Positions 9,533 through 19,699 of a stretch of 64,000 nucleotides of DNA are shown here, piece after piece. The DNA comes from Marasmius tenuissimus (taxonomy: Eukaryota; Basidiomycota; Agaricomycetes; Agaricales; Marasmiaceae). The translations under genes were made by a program, and so were the position numbers. The stretch spans positions 124,001 to 188,000 of the forward strand of contig JAQOTA010000001.1 of the NCBI GenBank assembly GCA_029532415.1, given 5' to 3'. The number at the start of each line of letters is the position of its first letter. The stretch's first letter is position 1. The notes under the pieces were generated by a model. It was not told the origin of the DNA, ran no database searches, and worked only from the letters and a program-made list of their open reading frames with translations.

Positions 9533-12383
9533 TAAGCGGAACATGTTTTTTTTTTCAACGGTGATGTACTGATCTTTTTTGAAGCCTCGCCATGTGCGAG
9601 GCTTGCAAACGAGTCCAAATGCCTCGAAAGCGTCCATTCAGTACCAATCAGATTGATCCTCGTCTTGACCTTGCGCCATCGAATGGTAGAGAATAAGGAT
9701 ACAACCGGACCCCCCAAACTGAGCGGGAGCTTCGTGAAGCTCGTCACGAAGACAATTTCACAGCGCCTGGAGCCTCAGTAATCATCCTATGTGTCTATGA
9801 GCTGTAGCCATCCACTGGCGTGTGTTAAGAATTTTGTATTGCCACAAAAGAATCGTCGGAGCGATGGCTAGGATGTACGTACAGGAACAGCCATCTGATA
9901 GGCGATTCACAGTCGGGTTGGCAACGCAAACAAAATGCAGAAGAGGAATGAATTTTAACCTAACTGCAAGCACTATTTCTTCCTACCAACTTGGTTGTTT
10001 ATGCCTTATTTGTCCTGTTAACACTCCACAACTGTGAAGTCCACCCATACACTCTATTCCTGACCTATTTCGGGGGCTACATTGCCGGTCAGTTAAGCCT
10101 CACAACTGGCCCACCGTATTAAATTCAACAGTTTCAGTGAAATAGGATACCCAAGATGTGGTGGGGGACAATTGCCCTAGGGACACGAGGGGTAGAAGTA
10201 ATGCGAAGAGAGCGAGTGGAGGAAATGGCCCCATTGAGAGTGAATCGGACCGGTCAACATTCTCGTCGTCGATTGTTCAACTGCGAGCAGGCTCCTTTAT
10301 ACTCCCTCGGTCCTGCCAGCTCAGATGTAAAAGTGCGTAGCAACAGTAGCCCGATCATAAATCAATCGTGAAAGAACATAGCCAGTATGGTTAAGACTGC
10401 ATTCATCGACAAAAATCGACAGGTTTTGGGATGCCACTAGTATGGAGGGGCCCATACATGGGTCAAAGCCGCTTGGCAAAATCACTACCGTGATATTCAG
10501 CGCACATCATCTCCCGCCTGCATGGAGATGTTTCAAAATGGTCAATGTCATGTTTCCAGCTCAGCGGATTCTATGCTTTGCAGCTCACATCGATCAATAA
10601 AAAATTGATATAGCCACCTTCCTCGACTTGCGGTTGTCAGTCGGAGTTCCAGGGAGTAAAGTATTCGGCAAGAGTATCAAGTCTCGTACGGATAAGGCAA
10701 GTAAGATTTTTGGAATCGGATATCGGATTATGGTACAACGCATAGCAAGAGGAAAGAGTAATGAGTTTGAGGAGAGAGGTCACTGGGTGAGCGCCATCAC
10801 AATCGAGTTGCAGGATGTTTGGCCTTTTCCCTCAACCTATGTACAGCATTGCGATCGTCTCTACACGGAGTCGCCCCGCGTCGTTACCAAGACAAAATGA
10901 TGGCAATCTTTGCATACTGATATCAGGTAGAAACTGCGATATCTTCCTTGTCGTACCCCAACAGCCCATCATGACTGTTGTTCTATTGTTTTGGGCAAAC
11001 ATTGTTACTGGATCCTACCTTTGTGACTCGTCGAAACATTTCCGCCTAGGACGAAGAACGGTGACAGACAGCGAAGCCGTCTGTTTTATACTTCCAGCTC
11101 ACTATCACGGCGTCTTTGAGTGCCATCTCATTAGCACTCTCTAGCAGCCGTGACGGCTCTGAATGGCAACCACCAACATGACGAAAGGCCCGAAAGGGAT
11201 GATCAACTTATCTAGGTCACCAGAGCATACAAGCCGTTGGCAGTGGACAAACTTGTGCTGCGACAAGGAAGCCCTCCGCCAGTCGACCGCACAAACAGAG
11301 ACAGGCAAAGGAAAGCGCATGAAAGGAGAAGAGTGGGGTTGGCGATTCACTCCGAACAAAGAGAGTTTTGGTGGAAACAGCACGAAATGTCCGGTTCAGA
11401 CTAGTATGATTCTGAGGAATTGGAGCACCGAAGAAACCTAGACAAGGAAAGCCATATGTCGACTGGAAAACCGATATTGAGTTGGACAGGTAGCGGGAAG
11501 GCGAAAGGAGGAAACATAATGTAGGGAGCACAAGGTTATAGACGCAAAGGACGACGAGAAGGACCACCATAGCCGTCCAAAGTTCATTTGATCCCCGATT
11601 GCCTCTGGTGAACGTTCGACCTTGACTTGAAGACAGATATTCGTAGCGAGCGAGAGAGTACTAAACATCAAGTGGATTCGACGGCGAAACTTCAAGAATG
11701 AATTGAAGGGACCAAAGACACACCGATGCTCATCATAAGAGCACAGTGAAAGGCAAAGACGCATCTCCATGCTAAGCGTGGTTGTACACATCAGGAATGA
11801 CACCAGGAAATCAATCAATCAACGGCCCAAGAGCGTTCTGAAATCAGGTAAAGCCGTCGGTTGCCTCTCCTAGAATGTTCGCCGCCTTTGGATACGAGAC
11901 CAGAAACTGAAGTACTGATGATCGAACGGAACACAGTCAGCGCCGAGAATAGAAGGAATCAAGTGGCCAAAGACGTACCTCCGCCTAACCCAAGATAATC
12001 AGCCATTGTATACGCGTGAGAGATTCCACTATCCAAATTCTAGATTTCAGAAGTAAGAGTCGTGCATCGCGAGAGAGGTTAGGGAAAACAAGAGAGTGGG
12101 AAGATTCCCGAAAATTTTCGGTCACCGGTCTAAAGCGAAAAGCTGAGCATACAGACCAACCCAAGGGGCAGTTATTCAGCCTCTTAATAACCAAATTACC
12201 TCGTACGTAAATCGCCGATGTCAATCCTCACGCGTTATTGTGACCTAGATAAGATAAATACTCTTTGGTTCGCCGGCGGCAGTTGTTCATCGTATCTAAA
12301 TACCTACTAATATATGTCGAGCAGGAATACCAAGCTCGCAGCGTGTTTTGGTGTTGTGTAAATCAAATAGACGTTCTTGTCAA

Positions 12384-13031
12384 GCATCAATGGGGTACAG
12401 TCATTTACTGGTCCTTGAGACAAAGTTTTGTAAATGGGACAACACGGATATCCCTGCTATTCTGCGTGCTTCAGGACATCAAGTACACTAAATATATTAC
12501 TCTAAATTAATTCTGTGCCTCCTAGTGTCAGTGAACAAGTGTCCCATTGTTGTCAACAAAATGTGGGAATTTGGGACAGATTTTGGCATGTGGGAATTTC
12601 CCATCAGCACGCCAAAATTGAGTGAGGAACTATTTCACTCTTTGAGACAAAGGTTTCCACGGTATGAGGGCACTAGAGAGGGCCAAGGATCTACTCCTTA
12701 TTGCCATAAAGGCATGTTGTGTGAGTTATAAGTCTGTGGTGGCAGAATTCCCAACTCTATACCCAAAACATTGCTGAAAATCACAGTTATCATTTTCTTG
12801 AATTTTTTCTAGTACTCGAATCATGTCAAAGTTAGCTGTATCAAATTGAGAACATTAAATGTCTGAGGTGGGTGCGTGGGATATATGTTGCAGAAAACCC
12901 ATCTGTCCCACTGAGTGATTGTGTCCCATTGACTGGTAAATGACTGTAGTGGTAACCTGGGTTGTTGCCATCCGGATATTCTTAAGCACTTTGTGGTCAA
13001 CCCACCGGGGGTTCAATTCCCTCTTGATGCA
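12384..13031 (+). pseudogene. tRNA-Gly(GCC) gene interrupted by a MITE
   Basis: The first 14 nt (GCATCAATGGGGTA, 12384-12397) and the remainder (TAGTGGTAACCTGGGTTGTT onwards, to TTGATGCA at 13031) form a tRNA-Gly like the intact copy at 33876-33971 once the insert and one TA are removed. The insert lies in the D arm. The anticodon loop reads TTGCCAT with an intron as in the other copies. The gene cannot give a normal tRNA as it stands. Confidence 0.88.
12398..12956. mobile_element. MITE, 559 bp, TA target duplication, inside tRNA-Gly
   Basis: The ends are inverted: CAGTCATTTACTGGTC on the left and GACTGGTAAATGACTG on the right, with looser similarity (GGGACA) further in. TA flanks it at 12396-12397 and 12957-12958. 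The empty site is seen in the paralogous tRNA at 33886-33892. No transposase is encoded; the TA duplication suggests mobilisation by a Tc1/mariner-type enzyme. Confidence 0.88.
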
Positions 13032-13717
13032 GTGTGTGGTCATGACATTCTAATTTTGAATCTGCTCTCTTCCTTGCAGCGGAGATGATCATTTTGCTCG
13101 ACGACTTTGAGCGACTCTTCCTTGTCACTCTTCTCGAGATCAGGTGTATAAATAACTCGGTCAAAATGTACAAGGCGCCCACCATCCCGTTACGGGTAAT
13201 CAACACCTGGGATCTCTCGCCTTAAAGTCTACGCAGCATAGGGGCGATACATTTTCTCGAAGCTGAATATGAGATAGACTCTGCAACACTACCTGCTCCC
13301 CCCACAAGACTCGACGTCCAGCGTGCTCCACCTCCCATATTCACCCACCAGAGACAGAGAACGAAAACACTGAGAGAATTCATAAACTGGAGTCTGCTAG
13401 ACCGGTTGATTGTTCAAAAATTTTGGGTGAAATCACTCCACCATTCATCCCGAAGCCAATGCTTTCTTGAGGCACATACTCGATCCCCTTGCACATGACC
13501 CGTGTGACCTAGTGATTTGTGATGAACCACAAGGGACCTGGAGTATGACCGACAAAAGTCATTTACAGTCGCCCAAAAAACTGGCCAAATGTTGGGGTAC
13601 CCCATAAAGAATGGCCCATATCTCCACCATGGAGCATGATTACCTAATACCTTAGATACACAAAATGGACCCTGAAAGCACCGCTTTCAGGTGCAGTTTA
13701 CCCCATTGGATTATCAG

Positions 13718-14472
13718 TGTTAGGATCGTGCGGATCGGATAGGAATAAGATAAGATATGGAATTTTATATGCTGTTGGATAGATGGATAGGAAAGATATA
13801 AGATGAAGGAGTGTGGGAGCAACAGATCTAGAGCAGACAGTAGCTGAAGGTTTCGCCAACAGCACCATGAACTGAGCTGTCCTTCTACTAGACTAAGAGG
13901 ACAAGTTGCAAGAGAGAAGGAAAGACATGATAGAGAAGTATCCAGGTGAGTCCTGGTTGATCCAGAGTGATTCTGGTTGATTTCGAGTCTTTAGATACAG
14001 GATAGAAGTATAGAGCTTATATAGGGTTATAGTAAATGAATGAATAATAAGTGAGTCAAGTGTGGGAAAGGTTGATGTATCATATGGAAGTCAAACACGG
14101 GGAGGAATGTACCGGAAGGGAAATGAATCGGAAATGAATAAGTGCGTGATGGAATGAAGATATGAATAGAATAAGTGAGTGTGGGAATATCTCGGAAGTC
14201 GGAGATAAGTAAGTCAGAACAAGTCAGAACAAGATGGAAAGAGTCCCGGAAGCGGAGGCAGAAGTGGTGGAGGTTCCGGGAATGGACTTGGTGTGAGAGA
14301 CTGAAGTGCGGAGGTGAAGGTTGATTGCCGGGGATGGAATAGTGTTGGAATGAGCTAGAATGATAGCCCTGAAATACCCGGAAATACTCGGAATGGGTCC
14401 GGAGGTGATGTGACTAGCCAAGTGTGACGTGACTAGGTGAGATAGACCAGGGTAAGATGCATGGATGTAACA
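13718..14472. mobile_element. Solo LTR, 755 bp, nested in the Tc1-like left terminal repeat
   Basis: Starts TGTTAGGATC and ends GATGTAACA (TGTTA/TAACA inverted ends), flanked by the 5 bp target duplication ATCAG at 13713-13717 and 14473-14477. The intact right terminal repeat of the host transposon reads through the same site without it. No internal coding region is present, so it is a solo LTR left by recombination. Its parent family is not otherwise present in the window. Confidence 0.88.
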
Positions 14473-14703
14473 ATCAGCTCCCAGTGTGGAGATATTCCAC
14501 ATTCAAGTCAAAATTGCATTTGGCCAGTTTTTTGACCAGGGGTCAAAATCAGTGATGTTGAGGAGTTATTCTATTGTGTTGTAAGATACAACATCAGTAT
14601 GACTTTAGACTTTTGACAGCATCATCTATGATGTCTTGAGTGACATCATGTACTCCACTGGACATTATAAAAGGCTTGAGCATCCTTGAGATGGGGCACC
14701 AAC

Positions 14704-15724
14704 ATGCACCCTGTCTCTAAAGCTAAACAAAAGCTTATCCTGGAACTTGCTGCAGATCCCAGCCTTTCTGCCAGGGATATTGCAGCCAAAGTGCGTTGTA
14801 GCAAGACCACAGTCACCAACTACATCAACAAACTGCTCCCTGACAAGGAGAACCCTTGTGGTGGCCATCCCAAGAAACTCACCCCCCCATGATGAACACC
14901 ATATTCTGACACAAATCCGCACTGGTGCTTCCAAGGATGCCTCTCACATGACCCAAACACTCAACACTGTCCTGGACTCCCCTATCACTCCACAAACCAC
15001 CAGACATCTCCTTCACAAGCATCATATGTATGCCACAAAACAGAAAAAGAAACCACTACTCAAGTCATATCACAAGTGGGGCAGGTTGGCATGGGCACGG
15101 AAGCACATGAACTGGACAGTGGAAGACTGGAAAAGGGTTATCTTCACAGATGAGTCCAAGGTGAACAGATACGAGTCAGATGGGAGGTCATATGTGTGGA
15201 AAACAAAGGGAGATCCACTACTGAAGCGGGAGGTGAAGGAAACTGTGAAGTTTGGGGGAGGAAATATAATGGTTTGGAGATGTATGAGCTGAAATGGTGT
15301 GGGGCAGTTGGTGGAGGTTGAGGGGAGGATGGATGCACAGCAGTATGTGGACATTTTGGAGGAGCATTTGCCAATTAGCAGGGAAAATCTCGACCTTTCT
15401 TCTGACAAATTCATCTTTCAACAAGATAACGACCCCAAACACACATCAAAATTGGCCTCCAAGTGGTTCAAAGACAATGGAATTGAGGTTATGGAGTGGC
15501 CTTCCCAGTCTCCTGACCTCAACCCCATTGAGAACCTTTGGAAACACCTTAAAAGTCGACTTACAGGCTATGATGCACCCCCTTCTGGAGTTTATGAATT
15601 GTGGGATAGGGCAGCAGAGGAGTGGGTGAAGATTGAGGTGGAAGTGTGTCAAAAGCTGATAGAAAGTATGCCTAGATGGCGTGCTGCAGTTATCAAGGCC
15701 AAGGGAGGCCATACAAAGTACTAG
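14704..15724 (+). pseudogene. Tc1-like DDE transposase, frameshift and stop
   Basis: The N-terminal helix-turn-helix ('LSARDIAAKVRCSKTTVTNY') starts at the ATG 14704. The frame shifts in a run of seven C at 14882-14888, consistent with a one-base insertion. A TGA at 15290-15292 follows 'MVWRCMS', where the family has tryptophan. The catalytic residues remain: D in 'VIFTDESKVNRY', D in 'FIFQQDNDPKHTS' and E in 'SPDLNPIENLWKHLK', a DD34E arrangement. The enzyme would bind the terminal repeats and move the element into TA sites; in this state it is inactive. Confidence 0.92.
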
Positions 15725-15975
15725 AATGTAAAATCCACTGAGTTTGACCCCCCGGTCAAAAAACTGGCCAAATGCAATTTTGATTGAATGTGGAATATCT
15801 CCACACTGGGAGCTGATAATCCAATGGGGTAAACTACACCTGAAAGCGGTGCTTTCAGGGTCCATTTTGTGTATCTAAGGTATTAGGTAATCATGCTCCA
15901 TGGTGGAGATATGGGCCATTCTTTAAGGGGTACCCCAACATTTGGCCAGTTTTTTGGGCGACTGTAAATACCAAC

Positions 15976-16078
15976 TCCGTTATGGTGTAGTGGCTAACAT
16001 TATCGCCTCTCATTACCAGAGGTTGCATAACAAATTCAAAGTGCGCGATAGCCCATGGTTCGATTCCCTGTAATGGAA
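15976..16078 (+). tRNA. tRNA-Glu(CTC) copy with ~30 nt intron
   Basis: Acceptor TCCGTTA/TAATGGA pairs with one G-T wobble; the anticodon stem TATCGC/GCGATA surrounds CTC and the intron. The T stem has one mismatch (CATGG/CCCTG). The Tc1-like element ends 11 bp upstream, so its insertion may have separated the gene from upstream sequence. Function uncertain. Confidence 0.7.
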
Positions 16079-16343
16079 TGTTGGAGCTGGTTGCCTTTTT
16101 TGCCAGATGTTTCGTGCGTGTCCCCTCCAGAATAAGGACCTAAGGACACGTAGTTCACCTGTAGCTATGTTCAATTTGTGTTACTGCCCACACACCCAGT
16201 AGCGTCCAAAGAAAATTGAACACGAGGCGAAACTGTTCATTGACTTCGCCTATTGGGGGGCAAACACATCGGAGTTAATTTCACTCACCAAATTGATTGG
16301 TGGTTAATAAACGTGAATCGCGACCGAGAAAACTCTCCTCAAT

Positions 16344-16967
16344 TCAGTCAACAAGGATGTAGGCTAGGGTATGTGGGCCATGGAATTGGTGAATACATTG
16401 AATAATGTAAAACAGAAACAGAGAAAGAATGGACCAGTCAAAGTCGCAAACAATGAAGCAGAGCGCGGATGATAAGAATACCCGCAAGACGTATGTTGCC
16501 GAGAGAATGGAGGCGACGGAAGGCATAGGTAGGCTATCATGAAACAGTAAACTGAAATCGAGTCGAATAAGTACCTCGAGAAACGGCCTGAGAAGATCGG
16601 TTGAAAAGAGTAATGAGTCCTTGAGAATCAAGACGGGATATCCAATATTGGCCGTCCAAGTTCTACCATAAGCGATCGCTACCTTGACCTGGAGATATGC
16701 ATCCGTAGCGAAGTGGAGAGTACTGAACCCAGAGACAAGTTCAGGAGGAAGACCAAACCGAAGAGACCAACAACATACCGATGATCTTGGCGAGAGCACG
16801 CCGGTAAAAGGCAAAGTGAGCAGGACTGTGAACTCCAGGAACAATGCAGAAGTGTTGGCAGGCATCGACTTTCTGTGGGTAATAGCTTTCTGAGATCCAG
16901 TGGAGTAGCTTATCTTGTTTCCCTCGAGCATTTGCCATTCTTGGATGCACTGGTAGGGGCTATGCAT
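16344..16967 (-). CDS. Conserved hypothetical frame, copy A of a pair with 34957-35439
   Basis: A 207-codon frame with no recognised domain. The paralogous block has a matching frame of 160 codons at 34957-35439 and the two share long stretches ('YGRTWTANIGYPVLIL', 'FHDSLPMP'). Candidate short introns with GT-AG ends and a TTACTG-like branch site interrupt it, for example after 'LLRPFL', so the open frame may combine exons and introns. It may be the 3' part of a leucine-rich protein gene. I do not recognise the product. Confidence 0.3.
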   Translation of the reverse strand: MHSPYQCIQEWQMLEGNKISYSTGSQKAITHRKSMPANTSALFLEFTVLLTLPFTGVLSPRSSVCCWSLRFGLPPELVSGFSTLHFATDAYLQVKVAIAYGRTWTANIGYPVLILKDSLLFSTDLLRPFLEVLIRLDFSLLFHDSLPMPSVASILSATYVLRVFLSSALCFIVCDFDWSILSLFLFYIIQCIHQFHGPHTLAYILVD

Positions 16968-17130
16968 TCAGTGGAACGTAGTCAGTGTCGAGAGCAAAAG
17001 GAATATCGAGAAGCCAACGCATCTCAGCCCAACGTTGATCCAAGTGGAAACCCTCTATCTTTACTTGACCAACAATTGCTATGCGTGCAGAGGTGCTATC
17101 GAGAGGTATCTCATCTCTTTACCATATCTT

Positions 17131-17154
17131 CCAGAGCCTGGGTCAAATCATTCT
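17131..17154 (+). pseudogene. tRNA-Val 3' end fragment
   Basis: Only the last part, GAGCCTGGGTCAAATCA, of a tRNA-Val remains, followed by the 'ttcttttagcg' tail seen after other Val copies. The block 17120-17420 matches 26180-26340. Confidence 0.5.
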
Positions 17155-17226
17155 TTTAGCGTGATGCTTATTTTTTTTCCGCCTGTGTTCTCATACATGA
17201 CCGCCGCTGAGTATGGATCTAACTTA

Positions 17227-17378
17227 GGGGCTGTTCAGGTCACAGGCTGGGGTCCGGCCCGCTCTGCCAAAATATGGACCTTTGGTCGATCAGAGGCTCC
17301 AAAACTGAACCTACGGTCCATATTTTGGCGGGTGGGCCCCTGTCAGCCCCAGCCCTGACCCATGGACTGAACAGGCCC
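17227..17378. mobile_element. PIF/Harbinger-like MITE, 152 bp
   Basis: The ends are GGGGCTGTTCAG and CTGAACAGGCCC, with more inverted similarity inside (GCCAAAATATGGACC against GGTCCATATTTTGGC). The GGG-CTGTT ends recall PIF/Harbinger elements; flanks are TTA on the left and TAA on the right, so only TA is a strict direct repeat. The paralogous stretch at 26297-26310 continues directly without it. No coding capacity. Confidence 0.75.
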
Positions 17379-17429
17379 TAAGTTAGTAAGTTATGTCTCC
17401 CTCAGTGACTCCAAGAATGACACCGGGCA

Positions 17430-17960
17430 ATACAACAGGGCACGGTTAGTGGCCTCTCAAGTCACTCTTCAAGCTGTCATGAAGACGCCACTTTTCCCTC
17501 CACCATTTGCTCACATGATTATCACATGTTCTTTTCTCACGGTCACTTACTATACATTCTTATTTCTCACGATTCCCTTTCTTAACCTACCATCGCACAG
17601 CTTTAACCCACATCGCGCAGCCATCCCATTATCTCATATCGACTCATTCCTTATTCATCCTTGACTCATACTTACTCATACACGACTCATAGGTAGCCAC
17701 TCCAACTCCAGCTCTGACTGTAGGATAGATATATAAGCTAGCTAGTCTTCACCTGGTCCCTCATCTTGACCTCTTGTCGTTGGGACCAGGTGAGTAGTAC
17801 AGTCTCCTTCACTTTCCTTCTGTACAATAGATCTAACTTGTCGTTGGGACCAGTTTCTGCCTTATCTCAGTCTGAGTCAAGCCCACTGCTCCTCTCCAAG
17901 CCTGCTACCACCACTCTCTGCCTCTGCTGTCTCTGATGGATGCTCAGCACTTCGTGACAC
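17430..17960. other. LTR-like non-coding stretch
   Basis: A CT-rich stretch with 'ttgtcgttgggaccag' occurring twice (near 17775 and 17837) and TATATAAG near 17730, as in LTR promoters. No target duplication or partner was found, so the assignment stays open. Confidence 0.3.
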
Positions 17961-17968
17961 AAGCAAGG

Positions 17969-19040
17969 GCAAGGTTCAACGGTTGAGAGTCAAAGGTTAA
18001 ATATCAAGGGTCAAAGGTCAAGTGTCGAGGGTCAAAGGTCAGGTGTCAAAGGTCAAGGGTCAAGGTATGCTTTCACTGGTGTATTTACCAAGTTGTTAAG
18101 CTGAGGAAAGGTTGTATGTACATTGGGTTTATATACTGGAATCTGTCTAGGTCCAGAGTCGCTCTGAGTTGCGCTGAGTCACGGGTGTGTGAGTTGTTTG
18201 TAGTTGGACTGAGTTGTCGTGGGAGTGGCTGTGAATATTGTGTGAGTCGTTGTGATATGGTAGGGCACGGCCAGTGTCCTCTCAAGTCACTCCTTTAAGC
18301 GAGGGCGAGGTTCGAAGGTCGAGAATCAAGGGTCAAGTGTCGAGGGTCGAAGGTCAAGTGTCAAAGGTCGAAGGTCAAGTGTCGAAGGTCAAGTGTTAAA
18401 GGTCGAGGGTTACGGTGGGCTTTCACTGGTGTATTAACCAAGTTGTTAAGCTAAGGAAAGGTTGTATGTACATTGGGCTTATATACTGGAATCTGTCTAG
18501 GTCCGGAGTCACTCTGAGTCGTGCTGAGTCGCAGGCGTGTGAGTCGCTTGTAGTTGGACTGAGTTGTCGTGGGAGTGGCTGCGAATGTCGTGTGAGTCAT
18601 TGCGGCTGTTCGTGTATTATGACTCGGGGTGGCATGTGGAGATGTCTGCTGGGCATGGTCTGGAGCTGTGGTCTGGATGCATAGTTCCACTTACTCCACG
18701 GAGTCGTCTATAGAGATGTTTTGAATGAGTGGGAAAGGTGGGAAGGGATAGGTGAGTTGGGTAGGGAGAGGCGTCTATATGGGCACTTGTTGATGAGAAT
18801 AGAGGTGAATCGTAACACGTTGCAGCTGTTCGTATGTTATGACTTGGGGTGGCATGTGGAGATGTCTGCTGGGCATGGTCTGGAGCTGTGGTCTGGATGC
18901 ATAGCTCCGCTTACTCCGCGGAGTCATCTATAGAGTTCTTTGAATGAGTGGGAAAGGTGGTAAGGGGGAGGTGAGTTGGGCAGGAAAGGGTATCTGTATG
19001 GGCGCTTGTTGGTGGAAGTAGGGGTAAATCGTAACACTGG
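17969..19040. repeat. Local direct repeats, including ~350 bp and ~220 bp duplications
   Basis: Short units of the type 'gtcaaaggtcaagtg' are repeated many times at 17980-18065 and 18300-18415. The following ~190 bp ('gctttcactggtgtat' onwards) occur twice, at 18069 and 18419. A third pair starts with 'ggcatgtggagatgtctgct' at about 18630 and 18850 and ends with 'tcgtaacac' at 18811 and 19029. The TAACA ends could be LTR ends, but I could not fix boundaries or a target duplication. Confidence 0.65.
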
Positions 19041-19699
19041 GATTTACAGTTATTCTTGTATAATGAGACTCGCAAAAAAAGGTTTCAAAAGTCCCAAAAA
19101 GAAGAACCAACCTCGACCCCTGTCCCGATGTTGGAGGCGACCTCTTGGATCTCGCGTCGCTGCTGACACTACCGTGAGCCCCAAAAGCCTCACGTACATT
19201 GTAGACTGTGTACACTCATCGCAATGGCATATTATTGGCATGATATCCATATATTGAGCAAAAAATGGAGGAGAGGATCCAGATGAAAGGAGGAAGGACA
19301 GGGATCGAGCGGTGTGAGCTGGTGATGGCGTCACTGATCGGTGTGGAGGAAGCAGTGAGCCCCTGTCAATTACCCATTTGGGATATGACTTCCAGCTCTG
19401 TTTTCTTTAAATTTTTTTTGGTGAGTCTCATTATTTACAGGTATTACTGTAATCTAAGTACAAGTTTCCCAAATCTCGGACAGAAAGGCCCAATGATCTT
19501 AGCTCACCTATACTAGTAACTAAACAGGGAATAAAGATCACATGTGTGCCCTGACTGTCTATACCATTATCGTTTAGTTACTAGTGGTAAACATTATCAC
19601 GATTCACATTCGAGAGGAGAGATGAATTTTTCTCATTTCGCATGAACTATCTAGAGTCGTAGTTTACTGTTTACCTTCTCGTCTTGTGATAGCAGATTT

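Larger units (their letters stand above)
13566..15964. mobile_element. Tc1/mariner-type transposon with ~220 bp terminal inverted repeats
   Basis: The ends CAGTCGCCCAAAAAACTGGC (left) and its complement (right) start inverted repeats of about 220 bp, almost identical over the first 150 bp. TA flanks the element at 13564-13565 and 15965-15966. The paralogous site at about 34494 is empty. Without the solo LTR in the left repeat the element would be about 1.64 kb, normal for a Tc1-like transposon. It contains a broken DDE transposase (14704-15724). CpG is scarce throughout. Confidence 0.92.
9970..17100. repeat. Segmental duplication, copy A (pairs with 28910-35600)
   Basis: In the same order as copy B: 9970-10075 matches about 28910-29040; 10122-11450 matches 31519-32800 (for example 'agtattcggcaagagtatca'); 12250-13310 matches 33750-34300; 13400-13560 matches 34340-34500; 15970-17095 matches 34495-35590. 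The relation between 11460-12240 and 32800-33740 is unclear. Relative to copy B, copy A has gained a 559 bp MITE and a 2.4 kb Tc1-like element, and lacks the GH76-like gene found at 29320-31495. Confidence 0.75.

Noticed and set aside
17980..18420. CRISPR-like array
   Set aside because: The units are irregular, spacers are not of equal length and the context is eukaryotic; simple tandem duplication explains it.
18391..18818. Solo LTR TGTTAA...GTAACA
   Set aside because: Terminal bases fit, but flanking bases do not repeat and the segment overlaps the local direct repeats.
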